A stretch of DNA of 42,752 nucleotides. Source: Clostridiales bacterium. Lineage in GTDB: Bacteria > Bacillota > Clostridia > Lachnospirales > Lachnospiraceae. The DNA is taken from assembly GCA_012518885.1 (NCBI GenBank), contig JAAYRG010000170.1:1-42752 (forward strand), given 5' to 3'. This document shows positions 9,380 through 18,970 of this stretch, piece by piece. Below the pieces are notes generated by a model. That model was not told the DNA's origin, made no database searches, and was given only the letters and a program-made list of their open reading frames with translations. Made by a program: the position numbers and the translations under genes. Each line of letters starts with the position of its first letter. The stretch's first letter is position 1.

Positions 9380-11320
9380 TTAACACTCCTTAATCCACAC
9401 CATCATTTCTCCACTACCACGATTTCCCCAGTTGCAGTAAGGAACTAGGGTAAGGTCTACATCTTTTAAGCCAACTGGCTCCCTAGAATAAAGGTCATCC
9501 CCCTTCCAATCACTTGCCTTTAGTCTTTTTCCTTTTGCCTTTATAGTACGTACTCCACCTAATATATCTTCCCTATATTCTTCAACTAGCGGCTTACTAG
9601 TATCTACATAAATATTAGATAAATTTTCTCCGTTATCTATACTTTCCAAGCAGTAAACTAATGGGCCCTTTACAATCGCTGTCTTTCCAACATTTTCTCT
9701 TACTTCTGGATTGGCATAGACAAAGTGGGCTGGCATATCAAAGGATAGGTTTATAACTTGGTCCTTAAAAGTTTCTTCAATAACTCCATAGCCCTTTTCT
9801 ATCTTAAGCTTAACATCCTTGCCACCTATTCTAAGAACTGGGTCTTTAGCATAACTTGGAATCCTAATGTATAACCTACCCTTTACACTTTCTCTTGCTG
9901 TTACCTTTATCTCTACATTAGAATCAAATGGGAACTTAGTCTTTACTTCTAACCTAGTAGGAATACCATTTATCTCACCTTCTATAGCTCCTGCTACAAA
10001 TAGGTTTAGCCATATACTGTCACTTGTCTTAAACCAGATATATTCTCCTAAGGAAGATAGGGTCCTGGCTATATTAGGAGGGCAACAGGCACATCCGAAC
10101 CACTTTTGGCGAACTGGTTTAACATGGGCCATTGATGTATGGTCTAGACAATTATTTGGCCAGACTTCTAGAGGATTCACATAAAAGAAACTCTTGCCGT
10201 CCATTGCTATTCCAGATAATACTGTATTAATTAGGGCCCTTTCCATTGTATCAATGTATTTAGCATCACCTGTTATTTGGGCCATTCTTCTTGTAAACAT
10301 TGCTAGTCCTATAGACGCACAAGTTTCTGCATAGTTCCTATCATTAGGCAAGTCATAATCTGTGGTAAATCTTTCATAGGCCCCAGAACTTCCAATCCCT
10401 CCAGTTATGTACATTCTTTTCTTAACAATATTGTTATATAAGGCCTCACAAGCATCCATTAGGCTCTTATCTTGATACTCATAGGCAATGTCTGCCATAG
10501 CTGAGTACAAATAAACTGCCCTAACTGCGTGACCTTCTGCAGTATCTTGTTCCCTAACTGGCTTGTGGCACTGGGAGTATAGTGGGTTAAATGGGTTTGG
10601 ATCTCGGAATATATCTACATAATCCTCCCTTTCATGTTCAGTAACTAGATAGTTTGGCTCAGTTCCCCGTCTATCAATAAACTCCTTTGCCATATCAAGA
10701 TAGGCTTTCTTCCCTGTTACTTCATACATCTTAACTAGGGCTAGTTCAATTTCTTCATGGCCTGGAACTGCGTTTTTATACCTAGGCCTATTAAATACTT
10801 CACAGATTAAGTCAGCGTTTTTCTCCATGATTTTAAGTAACTTATCTTTTCCTGTGACCTTATAATAGGCAACTGCAGCCTCCATAAAATGCCCTGAAGT
10901 ATAGAGTTCATGGCCTTCTTTTAAGTTACAAAACTTCTTGTCTGGCATTAGAATTGTAAAATGAGTATTTAAGTAGCCATCTTCTTCTTGAGCCATCCCT
11001 ATTAAATCAATTGCTTCATCTGCTAATTTTTCTAGTTCCTCATTTGGTTCATAAGATAAGGAGTAGGCTACCGCTTCTAACCATTTTGCAAGGTCAGAGT
11101 CTTGGAATACAAATCCGTGAAAAGTTCCTTCTTTAAGACCTGCAGCTACCTTGAAGTTTTCTATACAATGACTAGGTTCTGCATCTTCTACTCGGTCATT
11201 TAAAGCCTCCCATTGATATGGTATTATTTCTTTTGTAACTAACTTCGTGTATTTGGACCAAAAATCATCTTTAATAGTTACATTTCCTAGGGCTAGTAAT
11301 TGTAATTTTTCTTGACCCAT
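9380..11320 (-). CDS. GH127 (DUF1680) beta-L-arabinofuranosidase
   Basis: 646 aa; conserved GCACCPPNIARTLSSLGEYIW Cys cluster, YITGGIGSSGAYERFTTDYDLPNDRNYAETCASIG, MERALINTVLSGI. Confidence 0.93.
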   Translation of the reverse strand: MGQEKLQLLALGNVTIKDDFWSKYTKLVTKEIIPYQWEALNDRVEDAEPSHCIENFKVAAGLKEGTFHGFVFQDSDLAKWLEAVAYSLSYEPNEELEKLADEAIDLIGMAQEEDGYLNTHFTILMPDKKFCNLKEGHELYTSGHFMEAAVAYYKVTGKDKLLKIMEKNADLICEVFNRPRYKNAVPGHEEIELALVKMYEVTGKKAYLDMAKEFIDRRGTEPNYLVTEHEREDYVDIFRDPNPFNPLYSQCHKPVREQDTAEGHAVRAVYLYSAMADIAYEYQDKSLMDACEALYNNIVKKRMYITGGIGSSGAYERFTTDYDLPNDRNYAETCASIGLAMFTRRMAQITGDAKYIDTMERALINTVLSGIAMDGKSFFYVNPLEVWPNNCLDHTSMAHVKPVRQKWFGCACCPPNIARTLSSLGEYIWFKTSDSIWLNLFVAGAIEGEINGIPTRLEVKTKFPFDSNVEIKVTARESVKGRLYIRIPSYAKDPVLRIGGKDVKLKIEKGYGVIEETFKDQVINLSFDMPAHFVYANPEVRENVGKTAIVKGPLVYCLESIDNGENLSNIYVDTSKPLVEEYREDILGGVRTIKAKGKRLKASDWKGDDLYSREPVGLKDVDLTLVPYCNWGNRGSGEMMVWIKEC

Positions 11321-11521
11321 ATTTCCCTCCTTAAAATAAATAATTGATTTCCAGTAACTTTATTATAAATGAATTTCTTTATAAGTATTTTTATTTTATA
11401 TTTTCCTTAACTAGCTTGGACCCAAAAAATAATTTATTTTAGATAATGATATAATACCCTTATTAAAACCTATGATTTACCTGGCCAATTTTATATTTAT
11501 TTAAAATAATCAAAATTTCAA

Positions 11522-11581
11522 TTGACCTCATAATCTTTTTTTACTATAATACTAATATAAGCATAACACATTAATGTGTTA
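11522..11581 (+). promoter_or_regulatory. Promoter plus palindromic operator candidate for the 11607 regulator
   Basis: TTGACC (11522-11527), 17-nt spacer, TATAAT (11545-11550), then perfect palindrome TAACACATTAATGTGTTA (11564-11581). Confidence 0.7.
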
Positions 11582-11606
11582 AATAACTCAGGATGAAGGT
11601 GAAAAT

Positions 11607-12557
11607 ATGTTACACATTACGTCTCTTAATGAAGGTTTAGAAATCTTTAAAGCATTGGGTTCTGATATTAGAGTTCAGATACTTAATATATTGCTTGAAG
11701 ACAACAACAAAAGTATGCATGAACTAGCAAGGGAACTAAATATTACCAATGGTGCCCTAACTAACCATATTAAGAAACTAGAACAAAGTGGACTAATTAC
11801 TACATCTAAAGAGTCCAACAAGCATGGCAACCAAAAGATTTGCTCTGTCCATTTAGATAAGATACTTATTGACCTAGAACCTAAGGAAGACTTTGAGAAT
11901 GTTTATAATACTGAACTTAGGGTGGGCTATTTCTCTAATTATAAGATTAGCCCAACTTGTGGCCTTGCCTCAAGGGATAGCATAATTGGTGAGGTTGATG
12001 ACCCCCGTTACTTTGAACACCCTGATAGGTATAATGCGGATATATTATGGTTTACAAAGGGGTTTGTAGAATACACAATTCCTAATTTTATACCTAGTTC
12101 ACAAGAAATCACCCAAATATCTATTTCCTTAGAGATAAGTTCTGAAGCTCCTGGTGTTAATAATGTTTGGCCATCAGATATAAGCTTTTCCCTTAATGGT
12201 GTCCATGTAGGTACTTGGATATCACCTGGTGACTTTGGCGATGTTAGAGGTTTATTCACTCCTGATTGGTGGCCACAAAACTGGAACCAATATGGACTTC
12301 TTAAACTTCTGGTTGTTAACAAAAAGGGAACCTTTATAGATGGTCTAAAGATATCTAATGTTTCAATTCGTGACATTATTAAAGACGACCAAGAAAGTAT
12401 AAAACTTCGTATGGCAGTTAATGAAGATGCTGAACACGTAGGAGGCCTAACTATTTTTGGTAAGTCCTACGGTAATTACAGTCAAGATATTAATGTTAGC
12501 ATCCATTATACTCCTACTGAAGACGAATTAGAAGATGACCTTGAGTCAGCAGATTAA
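11607..12557 (+). CDS. ArsR-like winged-helix transcriptional regulator with uncharacterised C-terminal domain
   Basis: N-terminal FKALGSDIRVQILNILLEDNNKSMHELARELNITNGALTNHIKKLEQSGLI wHTH; about 200-aa C-terminal beta-rich region. Confidence 0.85.
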   Translation: MLHITSLNEGLEIFKALGSDIRVQILNILLEDNNKSMHELARELNITNGALTNHIKKLEQSGLITTSKESNKHGNQKICSVHLDKILIDLEPKEDFENVYNTELRVGYFSNYKISPTCGLASRDSIIGEVDDPRYFEHPDRYNADILWFTKGFVEYTIPNFIPSSQEITQISISLEISSEAPGVNNVWPSDISFSLNGVHVGTWISPGDFGDVRGLFTPDWWPQNWNQYGLLKLLVVNKKGTFIDGLKISNVSIRDIIKDDQESIKLRMAVNEDAEHVGGLTIFGKSYGNYSQDINVSIHYTPTEDELEDDLESAD

Positions 12558-12576
12558 TTTTATATCTTGATAGCAC

Positions 12577-12606
12577 AAATGGAAGGATTAATCCTTCCAT
12601 TTTTTG
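12577..12606. terminator. Bidirectional rho-independent terminator overlapping the DUF6171 3' end
   Basis: AAATGGAAGGATTAATCCTTCCATTTTTT; DUF6171 stop at 12588-12590 lies at the stem centre. Confidence 0.85.
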
Positions 12607-12833
12607 TGGGGACAACGTCCATTCTTGGCTACGGCCCTTAGTTCAACATAACATCCACAAGCATTGCAAGTCGCTACATTAAGATATTTGCAGGATTTAC
12701 ACACCGCTATTCTTGCTTCGTAGCGTTCTTGTTCTACTTGATGGTCTGTCTTTAGTGCATTCATATACTTTTCAATCATTTTCTGGTCTTCTTCTGCACT
12801 ATCGTAAATCAAACACTTCTTACAAATGTTCAT
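12588..12833 (-). CDS. DUF6171-like small zinc-ribbon protein
   Basis: 81 aa; CKKC, CKSCKY, CNACGCYVELRAVAKNGRCPHKKW cysteine pattern; 6 nt downstream of the GH51 gene. Confidence 0.75.
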   Translation of the reverse strand: MNICKKCLIYDSAEEDQKMIEKYMNALKTDHQVEQERYEARIAVCKSCKYLNVATCNACGCYVELRAVAKNGRCPHKKWKD

Positions 12834-12839
12834 TATTAT

Positions 12840-14348
12840 CTACTCTTTCGCAATCCTAACTTCAACAACACTACAAGGTGGCATTGAAATTACAAGATTA
12901 CCATTCTTATATTCATAAGCTGTAAAGTCAACCTCTTTTACATTATCAGGGTCTTCGAATGTATTATGGGCCTTCATATCTTCATGGCTTACAATCTTAG
13001 CTTCCACAACCTTATAACCATCTTCAACCAATAATACTTCTACATCTTCACTGTCTGTTGCTGATAGGTTATTAAGTGTAATTGTAATAACATCATCCTT
13101 GTCTATTGATACTGATTCTGTAATCTTTGGTACCTTCCACTCTCCTAGACCTACTTCTTCTACACCAGATAAGTCACTACTTAAAAGGTCAGCACCTTGG
13201 TGGTGACGGTACATATGCATTACATGGTAGGTAGGTGTCTTAATCATATCTGGACCTTCAGTTAGAATTACAGCCTGAAGAACATTAATCATTTGTGCAA
13301 GGTTAGCCATCTTTACACGGTCAGAATGTTTATTGAAGATATTTAGAGTAATACCAGCTACAAGGGCATCCCTTACTGTGTTTTGTTGATATAAGAAACC
13401 TGGATTAGTACCTGGTTCAGCAGTATACCATGTTCCCCACTCATCAACTATCATTCCTACCTTTTTATCTGGATCGTACTTATCCATAATCTTACCGTGA
13501 CGAGTAATTAAGGTATCCATATAAAGAGCCTTGTTTAGAGTCTTGTACCACACTTCTTCATTAAAGTCAGTTGCACTTCCCTTTATCTCCCATCCTTCTG
13601 GATGTACATAGTAATGAAGAGACAAGCCATCCATAAAACCATGGGCAAATTCCGCATAATTAAAGGTTGTTCTTAATACTTCTTCAGTCCAGCGGTAGTC
13701 ATCAACATTAGCACCACAAGCAATCTTCTTTATAGGGTGGTCAGGGTTATAACTTCTTACATAGGTTTGGTAACGGCGGTATTCATTTCCATAAAAGTCT
13801 GGATTCATATTACCACCACAGCCCCAGTTTTCGTTACCTACAGCAAAGTAATCTACAACCCAAGGTTTTTCTCTACCATTTTTCTTTCTTAGGTCTGCCA
13901 TAGGAGAAACACCATCAAAGGTCATGTACTCAACCCATTCTGACATTTCTTGTACAGTACCGCTTCCAAGGTTACCGTTGACATAGGTCTTACAACCAAT
14001 TTGCTCACATAATTCCATAAACTCATGGGTTCCAAAACTGTTGTCTTCAACAACCCCACCCCAGTGGGTATTAATCATCTTTTTTCTAGATTCTTTAGGA
14101 CCAATTCCGTCCTTCCAGTGATATTCATCTGCAAAACATCCACCTGGCCAGCGAAGCACTGGAACTTTAAGTTCCTTTAAGGCTTCAACAACATCTGTTC
14201 TCATTCCATTTACATTAGGAATATCTGAATCTTCTCCAACATAGATTCCTTCATATATTCCTCGGCCAAGATGTTCAGCAAAATGACCGTATACTTCTGG
14301 TTCAATCCTATCTTTTCTTAACTTCTCATTAATATGTAATTTTGCCAT
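12840..14348 (-). CDS. GH51 alpha-L-arabinofuranosidase (intracellular)
   Basis: 502 aa; [51 protein letters not shown] (acid/base), VDEWGTWY (nucleophile). Confidence 0.97.
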   Translation of the reverse strand: MAKLHINEKLRKDRIEPEVYGHFAEHLGRGIYEGIYVGEDSDIPNVNGMRTDVVEALKELKVPVLRWPGGCFADEYHWKDGIGPKESRKKMINTHWGGVVEDNSFGTHEFMELCEQIGCKTYVNGNLGSGTVQEMSEWVEYMTFDGVSPMADLRKKNGREKPWVVDYFAVGNENWGCGGNMNPDFYGNEYRRYQTYVRSYNPDHPIKKIACGANVDDYRWTEEVLRTTFNYAEFAHGFMDGLSLHYYVHPEGWEIKGSATDFNEEVWYKTLNKALYMDTLITRHGKIMDKYDPDKKVGMIVDEWGTWYTAEPGTNPGFLYQQNTVRDALVAGITLNIFNKHSDRVKMANLAQMINVLQAVILTEGPDMIKTPTYHVMHMYRHHQGADLLSSDLSGVEEVGLGEWKVPKITESVSIDKDDVITITLNNLSATDSEDVEVLLVEDGYKVVEAKIVSHEDMKAHNTFEDPDNVKEVDFTAYEYKNGNLVISMPPCSVVEVRIAKE

Positions 14349-14390
14349 ATTATCAACCTCATTTTTATATTCTTATTCTAGCCAATCTAA

Positions 14391-15350
14391 CTAGTTATCA
14401 AAGCCAAACACTGGTCTCATATCTTTATCCCACTTTAACTTCATAAGCATTGCGTGACGATTAGGATTATACAAAGGATTTCCTACTATTTCTTTTTCAG
14501 TTCTTGCATGATAGACCATAATATCATTGCCTTCTTCATCTACTGTAAAAGAGTTATGGCCTGGACCATATATCTTTAAATCTTCGTCTGACCTAAGTAC
14601 AGGATAGCGTTCTTTAGTCCAACTTTTTGGGTCTAGAAGGTCTGAGTCTTCCTTGGCACTAAGCATACCAATACAGTAGTTTATGCCTGTATCACTTGCA
14701 GAATAGGTTAAATAAATGTTACCATCCTTCTTAATAACTGCTGCCCCTTCATTTACCCAAAAACCATGTCTTTCCCAATCATAATCAGGTGTTGTAAGTA
14801 GAACTTGGGCAGTAGATAGCTTGCATCCGTTTTCCATTTTAGCTATATAAAGATTTGATATTTGCTTGCCTACCCCAACCTTTTCTGCCCATATATAATA
14901 ATATTCTCCCTTACTTTCTAAAACAGTAGCATCAAGAGAAAATGCCCTAAAGGAAAATTCATCATGGTCTGCACACTGCATTTTGCCTCTTTCTATCCAT
15001 GGGTCATTAATGGGGTCGTCTCCTTGGCATTCAAGGACGTATGGACGTATATTCCAAACATCTTCCTTTTCACCACCAGCAAAATAAATGTACCACTTGC
15101 CGAATATGTAATGTATTTCAGGTGCCCAAATATGCTCACTCATAGGGCCACTTTCATGTTTTCTCCAAATAATGTGTTCTGTAGCAGTAGGAAGTTCACT
15201 AAGAGTTTTAGCACGTCTTATGGCTATATAGTCATATGTTGGAATAGAGGCAGTAAAATAATACCATCCATTGCTATGACGATATACATATGGGTCTGCC
15301 CTTTGTAAAATCCAAGGCTCATTATATTTTACTGTCGTTTTGTTATTCAT
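14391..15350 (-). CDS. GH43 family glycosidase (probable alpha-L-arabinofuranosidase), intracellular
   Basis: 319 aa; RADPYVYRHSNGWYYFTAS, HIWAPEIHYIFGKWYIYFA, SLDATVLE, EGAAVIKKDGNIYLTYSAS, GPGHNSF; no signal peptide. Confidence 0.92.
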   Translation of the reverse strand: MNNKTTVKYNEPWILQRADPYVYRHSNGWYYFTASIPTYDYIAIRRAKTLSELPTATEHIIWRKHESGPMSEHIWAPEIHYIFGKWYIYFAGGEKEDVWNIRPYVLECQGDDPINDPWIERGKMQCADHDEFSFRAFSLDATVLESKGEYYYIWAEKVGVGKQISNLYIAKMENGCKLSTAQVLLTTPDYDWERHGFWVNEGAAVIKKDGNIYLTYSASDTGINYCIGMLSAKEDSDLLDPKSWTKERYPVLRSDEDLKIYGPGHNSFTVDEEGNDIMVYHARTEKEIVGNPLYNPNRHAMLMKLKWDKDMRPVFGFDN

Positions 15351-15510
15351 AGCTTCTCTTACTCCTATCTAATTGTAATTATATAAATCTTTTTTCTAGT
15401 AGATTTTTTAGCTTGATTTTAATATCACGCTTCTAAAATCATACTATTATTATCTTATGTTTACCTATTCCTAAATTACTTTACTTTTTTCTTATTTGAT
15501 GGTTATAAAA

Positions 15511-15540
15511 ATGGAGCCATCAAAACTGACGGCTCCATCA
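15511..15540 (-). terminator. Rho-independent terminator of the 15559..17148 lipoprotein gene
   Basis: Minus strand ATGGAGCCGTC-AGTTTT-GATGGCTCCAT followed by TTTTTAT. Confidence 0.88.
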
Positions 15541-15558
15541 TTTATTTATATGCCGTGT

Positions 15559-17148
15559 CTATTCTACTGAAAGCAATTCTATATAACTTGCTTCACCTGT
15601 TATAAATACATACATTGGATCTGAAGCTGTAGCAGCAACTGGTGCTGTTACATCATAAGTATATTCTGTACCATCAGCTGCAACTATCGTTGCATTTAGA
15701 CTTACATTACTATCTTTTCTTGATATCTTTGCAGTTACTTCTGCATCCATCATAATCTCTACGAACTTATCCCAGTCCCAAGTATATGATGCTGCATCAG
15801 CAGGTAGGTCACCATTATCTGTTGCAAATCCCCAGCCAAATGCATCTGCTCTTAGAACACCGTATTCAGCATATCCTTCATAATTCTCTGCACTAGCTAC
15901 CTTGTCTGCTTTAACAGGAGTATTAGCAAATGCTAACACATAGTTATCCCAGTTGTTAATTCCTGATGAGTAGTTATTAAACTTCATAGTAATGCTCTTA
16001 CCATCTTTAAGTTCATAACCATCTGTATTAGATGTCCAGAATCCATTATCTGTAGTTGGCACACCAACTGTTGCTATTGCATTCTCATCGATAGTTGTTA
16101 CTGTTTGACGCTCTGGTTCAACTTCAGGTTCTTCGTCTGCACTACCTGCTACTTCTTCTGCTTTACTTGGGTCACCAAGTTGATATAGAGTAGCTACTTG
16201 ACCATCAGTTAAGGAATAATCAAATATGTGTAAATCATCTACATAGCCCTTATAGATTGAATCCCAGTAGTTAATTCCAAAAAATGCTTCAAAGTTGTCT
16301 GATGCATCCATAATTCCTGTTGCAAGTCCGCCATATGCATTGTCGGAAGCGTCAAAAGCTAATACACCGTTTAGGTAAAGTTTTGCACCATTTCTATCAA
16401 GTCCATCTTCAGCAAAAGTATAAATATTTCCAGTTGCAACTAATGTTATATGAACCCATTCTCTCTTACCATGGATTGAATCATCAGCTGCATAAACCCA
16501 TGGCCACGCACCAGTTTCTGAGTTTCTATTCCATACAACAGGGAATATCTTAGCTGAGTTAGTTCCCCAGTCAGATTGGGTAATGTTAATCCATTTTACT
16601 GTGTTATCAACATCATTCATACCCATATTAGAACCTAATTGAAGGGTAGGTCCGTATGTACTAAGTCTATCTGCATTCATCCAGAATGAGATTGAATATG
16701 TTTCTGTTTCAAGAGGTTCAATATCAAATTGTAAACCAAAGTTACCATCTATGTAAGCACTGTTTCCAACTGGTCCTGGTTGGTACTGTACCTTTGCAGG
16801 TACTTCGTTACCATCTTTATCTACATAGGTATCTGATTTTGCAATTCCCATGTTGGCACCATCATTAGGACCTACATCTTCTGTGTTAATAACTGTATGA
16901 ACACCTTCTTCTGGTCCATCAAATGTAAAATGATACTTAGCTTCCTTGGTAAGCTCTTCTGGTTCTGCCATTGTATATTCTACTGGTTCTTCTTCTTTAG
17001 TTTCTTCTGTTTCCTGGGGGACTTCCTTTGTTTCATCTACTACTTGTGTGTCCCCATCGCTTTCCTTTGGGTCATCTTTGCCACATCCCATTATAAGGAC
17101 AGATGTCATAACTAGTGTTAATAGAACTGCTAATAATTTCTTTTTCAC
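15559..17148 (-). CDS. Surface lipoprotein with LamG/ConA-like domain and a second C-terminal beta domain
   Basis: 529 aa; lipobox SVLIMGCGKDD; LamG-like YSISFWMNADRLSTYGPTLQLG...WVHITLVATGNIYTFAEDGLDRNGAKLYLNGVLA...YVDDLHIFDYSLTDGQVATLYQLG. Confidence 0.8.
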   Translation of the reverse strand: MKKKLLAVLLTLVMTSVLIMGCGKDDPKESDGDTQVVDETKEVPQETEETKEEEPVEYTMAEPEELTKEAKYHFTFDGPEEGVHTVINTEDVGPNDGANMGIAKSDTYVDKDGNEVPAKVQYQPGPVGNSAYIDGNFGLQFDIEPLETETYSISFWMNADRLSTYGPTLQLGSNMGMNDVDNTVKWINITQSDWGTNSAKIFPVVWNRNSETGAWPWVYAADDSIHGKREWVHITLVATGNIYTFAEDGLDRNGAKLYLNGVLAFDASDNAYGGLATGIMDASDNFEAFFGINYWDSIYKGYVDDLHIFDYSLTDGQVATLYQLGDPSKAEEVAGSADEEPEVEPERQTVTTIDENAIATVGVPTTDNGFWTSNTDGYELKDGKSITMKFNNYSSGINNWDNYVLAFANTPVKADKVASAENYEGYAEYGVLRADAFGWGFATDNGDLPADAASYTWDWDKFVEIMMDAEVTAKISRKDSNVSLNATIVAADGTEYTYDVTAPVAATASDPMYVFITGEASYIELLSVE

Positions 17149-17175
17149 ATTAATACCTCCCTGTTGTTAGTTTAT

Positions 17176-18747
17176 TTATTGATTATCTTCAACCATTTGC
17201 TCATACATAGCTACTTCTTCTTCAGATAAAATATCATATCCGTTAGGTCCAAAGTAATCTAACATAGCTGTTGCATGGTAGAAGTTAGCCTTCTCTGTTG
17301 CTTCTGTTGCATAGTCTGCTGCCTTTGCTTGACCACTATCTACTAAGTCATGGATACCAATCTTATTGAAGTATTCATCACAGAAGTTCCAGTAGCCTGC
17401 AATACTTGTCCAACCAAACGGAATTGGTTGCATACAACTTGCAAAGTATTCCTTCCAGTAACCCTTATGTTCTTCATCCATACCCTCAGTATACATATCA
17501 ATATAGCCATCCCAAACTTCTTCATTTAATGTTATAGGTGCTGGCATAACATCATACTTAAGAGCTAAACCTGATTGGTTAGTAATTGATTCGTCATTAT
17601 ATACTTCAATTCTTGTCTTCCAACCATCAACCCCAAAACTCATAAACTTAAGCAGTTCATATGCTTCACGTGGATATTCACAAGATGTAGTAATTCCACC
17701 AAAGTCAATAGTTGCTATACTATTATGACCTTCTGCCTTAGCATCCTCTTCCTGAACTGGTGGGATAACATAAGGTACAATATCTAGGTTATATTGTTCA
17801 AATGCTTCAGTAGCCCAAGTTCCTTGGTAGGTCCAGAAAGCTTCTGTAAACAGGGCTACGTGGCCTGAAGAACCTGCCCAACCTTCCCAGTCTCCATACC
17901 AGTCTTCCATCTCTTGAGTCTCTGGTACTGGGGCAATATAGCCACCTTGTTTTAGGTCTGCGAATTCTTGTTCACCAACAGCCCAAACTCCTAAGTCAAA
18001 TCCTTTACCGTCAAAGCCAAATTCCCCAATGATGTCTTGTCTAGCTGCAATACCGTAATAAGAGTCAAGCCTGTTGTAGTAACCCATACCGTAGTAAGCC
18101 ATTCCATCTCTTGAATCAAGAACAGTTGCGTCCTTAATAAGTTGGATCATCTCATTCCAAGTCCAGTCTCTACTTGGTGCAGGTATATTAAGTTCTTCTA
18201 AAACATTAAGATCAATATACATTATTCCAGGGAAGAACTTTACTGGTACGCCAAATCTTCCACTTGTTTGATAGGTTCCAAGACCAGCTGAATTAACTGT
18301 CTTAGCTAAGTTTTGTGTTTCTGGGTCAGAATCCCATAAGTTTGAAATATCTGATAATAAGAAGTTAGATAAGGCAAAGTCCGCATCTGAGTACATAATT
18401 ACATCTGGTGTTTCGTTGTTAGAAACTAATGTAAGTAATGTATCATTATACGTAGCTACATTCTCATAAACAGCATTAACTGTAATATTAGGATATAACT
18501 CCATAAATCTATCTGCCAAATACTTAACAGTCTCATCTTGATCAAAGTGGAAATATGTAAGGGTGATTTCTTCATCTGTCAAATCAGTCGCCTTCTTGTA
18601 TGTAATATCTCCAATTTGGACATCTTCTGTCTCTCCAGATACTGTATCACTTGAAGTACCCTTTGATTTTTCTTTTGAGCCCCCACATGCTGTTAAAGTA
18701 AGCACTAGCGTAAGTGCTAGAATTATCAGTGCCAACCTTTTTCTCAT
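17176..18747 (-). CDS. Extracellular solute-binding lipoprotein, sugar ABC transporter (SBP2)
   Basis: 523 aa; lipobox LTLTACGGSKEK; ITLTYFHFDQDETVKYLADRFMELYPNITVNAVYENVATYNDTLLTLVSNNETPDVI. Confidence 0.92.
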   Translation of the reverse strand: MRKRLALIILALTLVLTLTACGGSKEKSKGTSSDTVSGETEDVQIGDITYKKATDLTDEEITLTYFHFDQDETVKYLADRFMELYPNITVNAVYENVATYNDTLLTLVSNNETPDVIMYSDADFALSNFLLSDISNLWDSDPETQNLAKTVNSAGLGTYQTSGRFGVPVKFFPGIMYIDLNVLEELNIPAPSRDWTWNEMIQLIKDATVLDSRDGMAYYGMGYYNRLDSYYGIAARQDIIGEFGFDGKGFDLGVWAVGEQEFADLKQGGYIAPVPETQEMEDWYGDWEGWAGSSGHVALFTEAFWTYQGTWATEAFEQYNLDIVPYVIPPVQEEDAKAEGHNSIATIDFGGITTSCEYPREAYELLKFMSFGVDGWKTRIEVYNDESITNQSGLALKYDVMPAPITLNEEVWDGYIDMYTEGMDEEHKGYWKEYFASCMQPIPFGWTSIAGYWNFCDEYFNKIGIHDLVDSGQAKAADYATEATEKANFYHATAMLDYFGPNGYDILSEEEVAMYEQMVEDNQ

Positions 18748-18808
18748 AATTTACCTCCTAAATATATATTAGTTTAACTCTGGGATTATTTGACACCCCC
18801 ATGTGTAT

Positions 18809-18870
18809 ATTATAGCATGTATTTTGATAAAATCTACATTATTTTATGAATTATTTTAAATTATTTTAAA
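18809..18870 (-). promoter_or_regulatory. SBP2 promoter candidate with AT-rich direct repeats
   Basis: Extended -10 TGCTATAAT (TATAAT at 18814-18809) preceded upstream by TTTAAAATAATTTAAAATAATTCATAAAATAAT. Confidence 0.6.
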
Positions 18871-18970
18871 CAATATTGGAGCTTTTAAAAATATTATCCT
18901 AAAAATCCGACATCTTTATTGAATTTTTATATTTTTTTGATAGCTTTTATATAAAAAACTAATTTAATTT

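Noticed and set aside
17343-17525. 60-aa minus-strand ORF inside SBP2
   Set aside because: Same-strand alternate frame within a well-supported SBP gene; no independent evidence.
18838-18870. Possible CRISPR-like short direct repeats
   Set aside because: AAAATAAT repeats are too short, AT-only and lack unique spacers; better explained as promoter-associated repeats.
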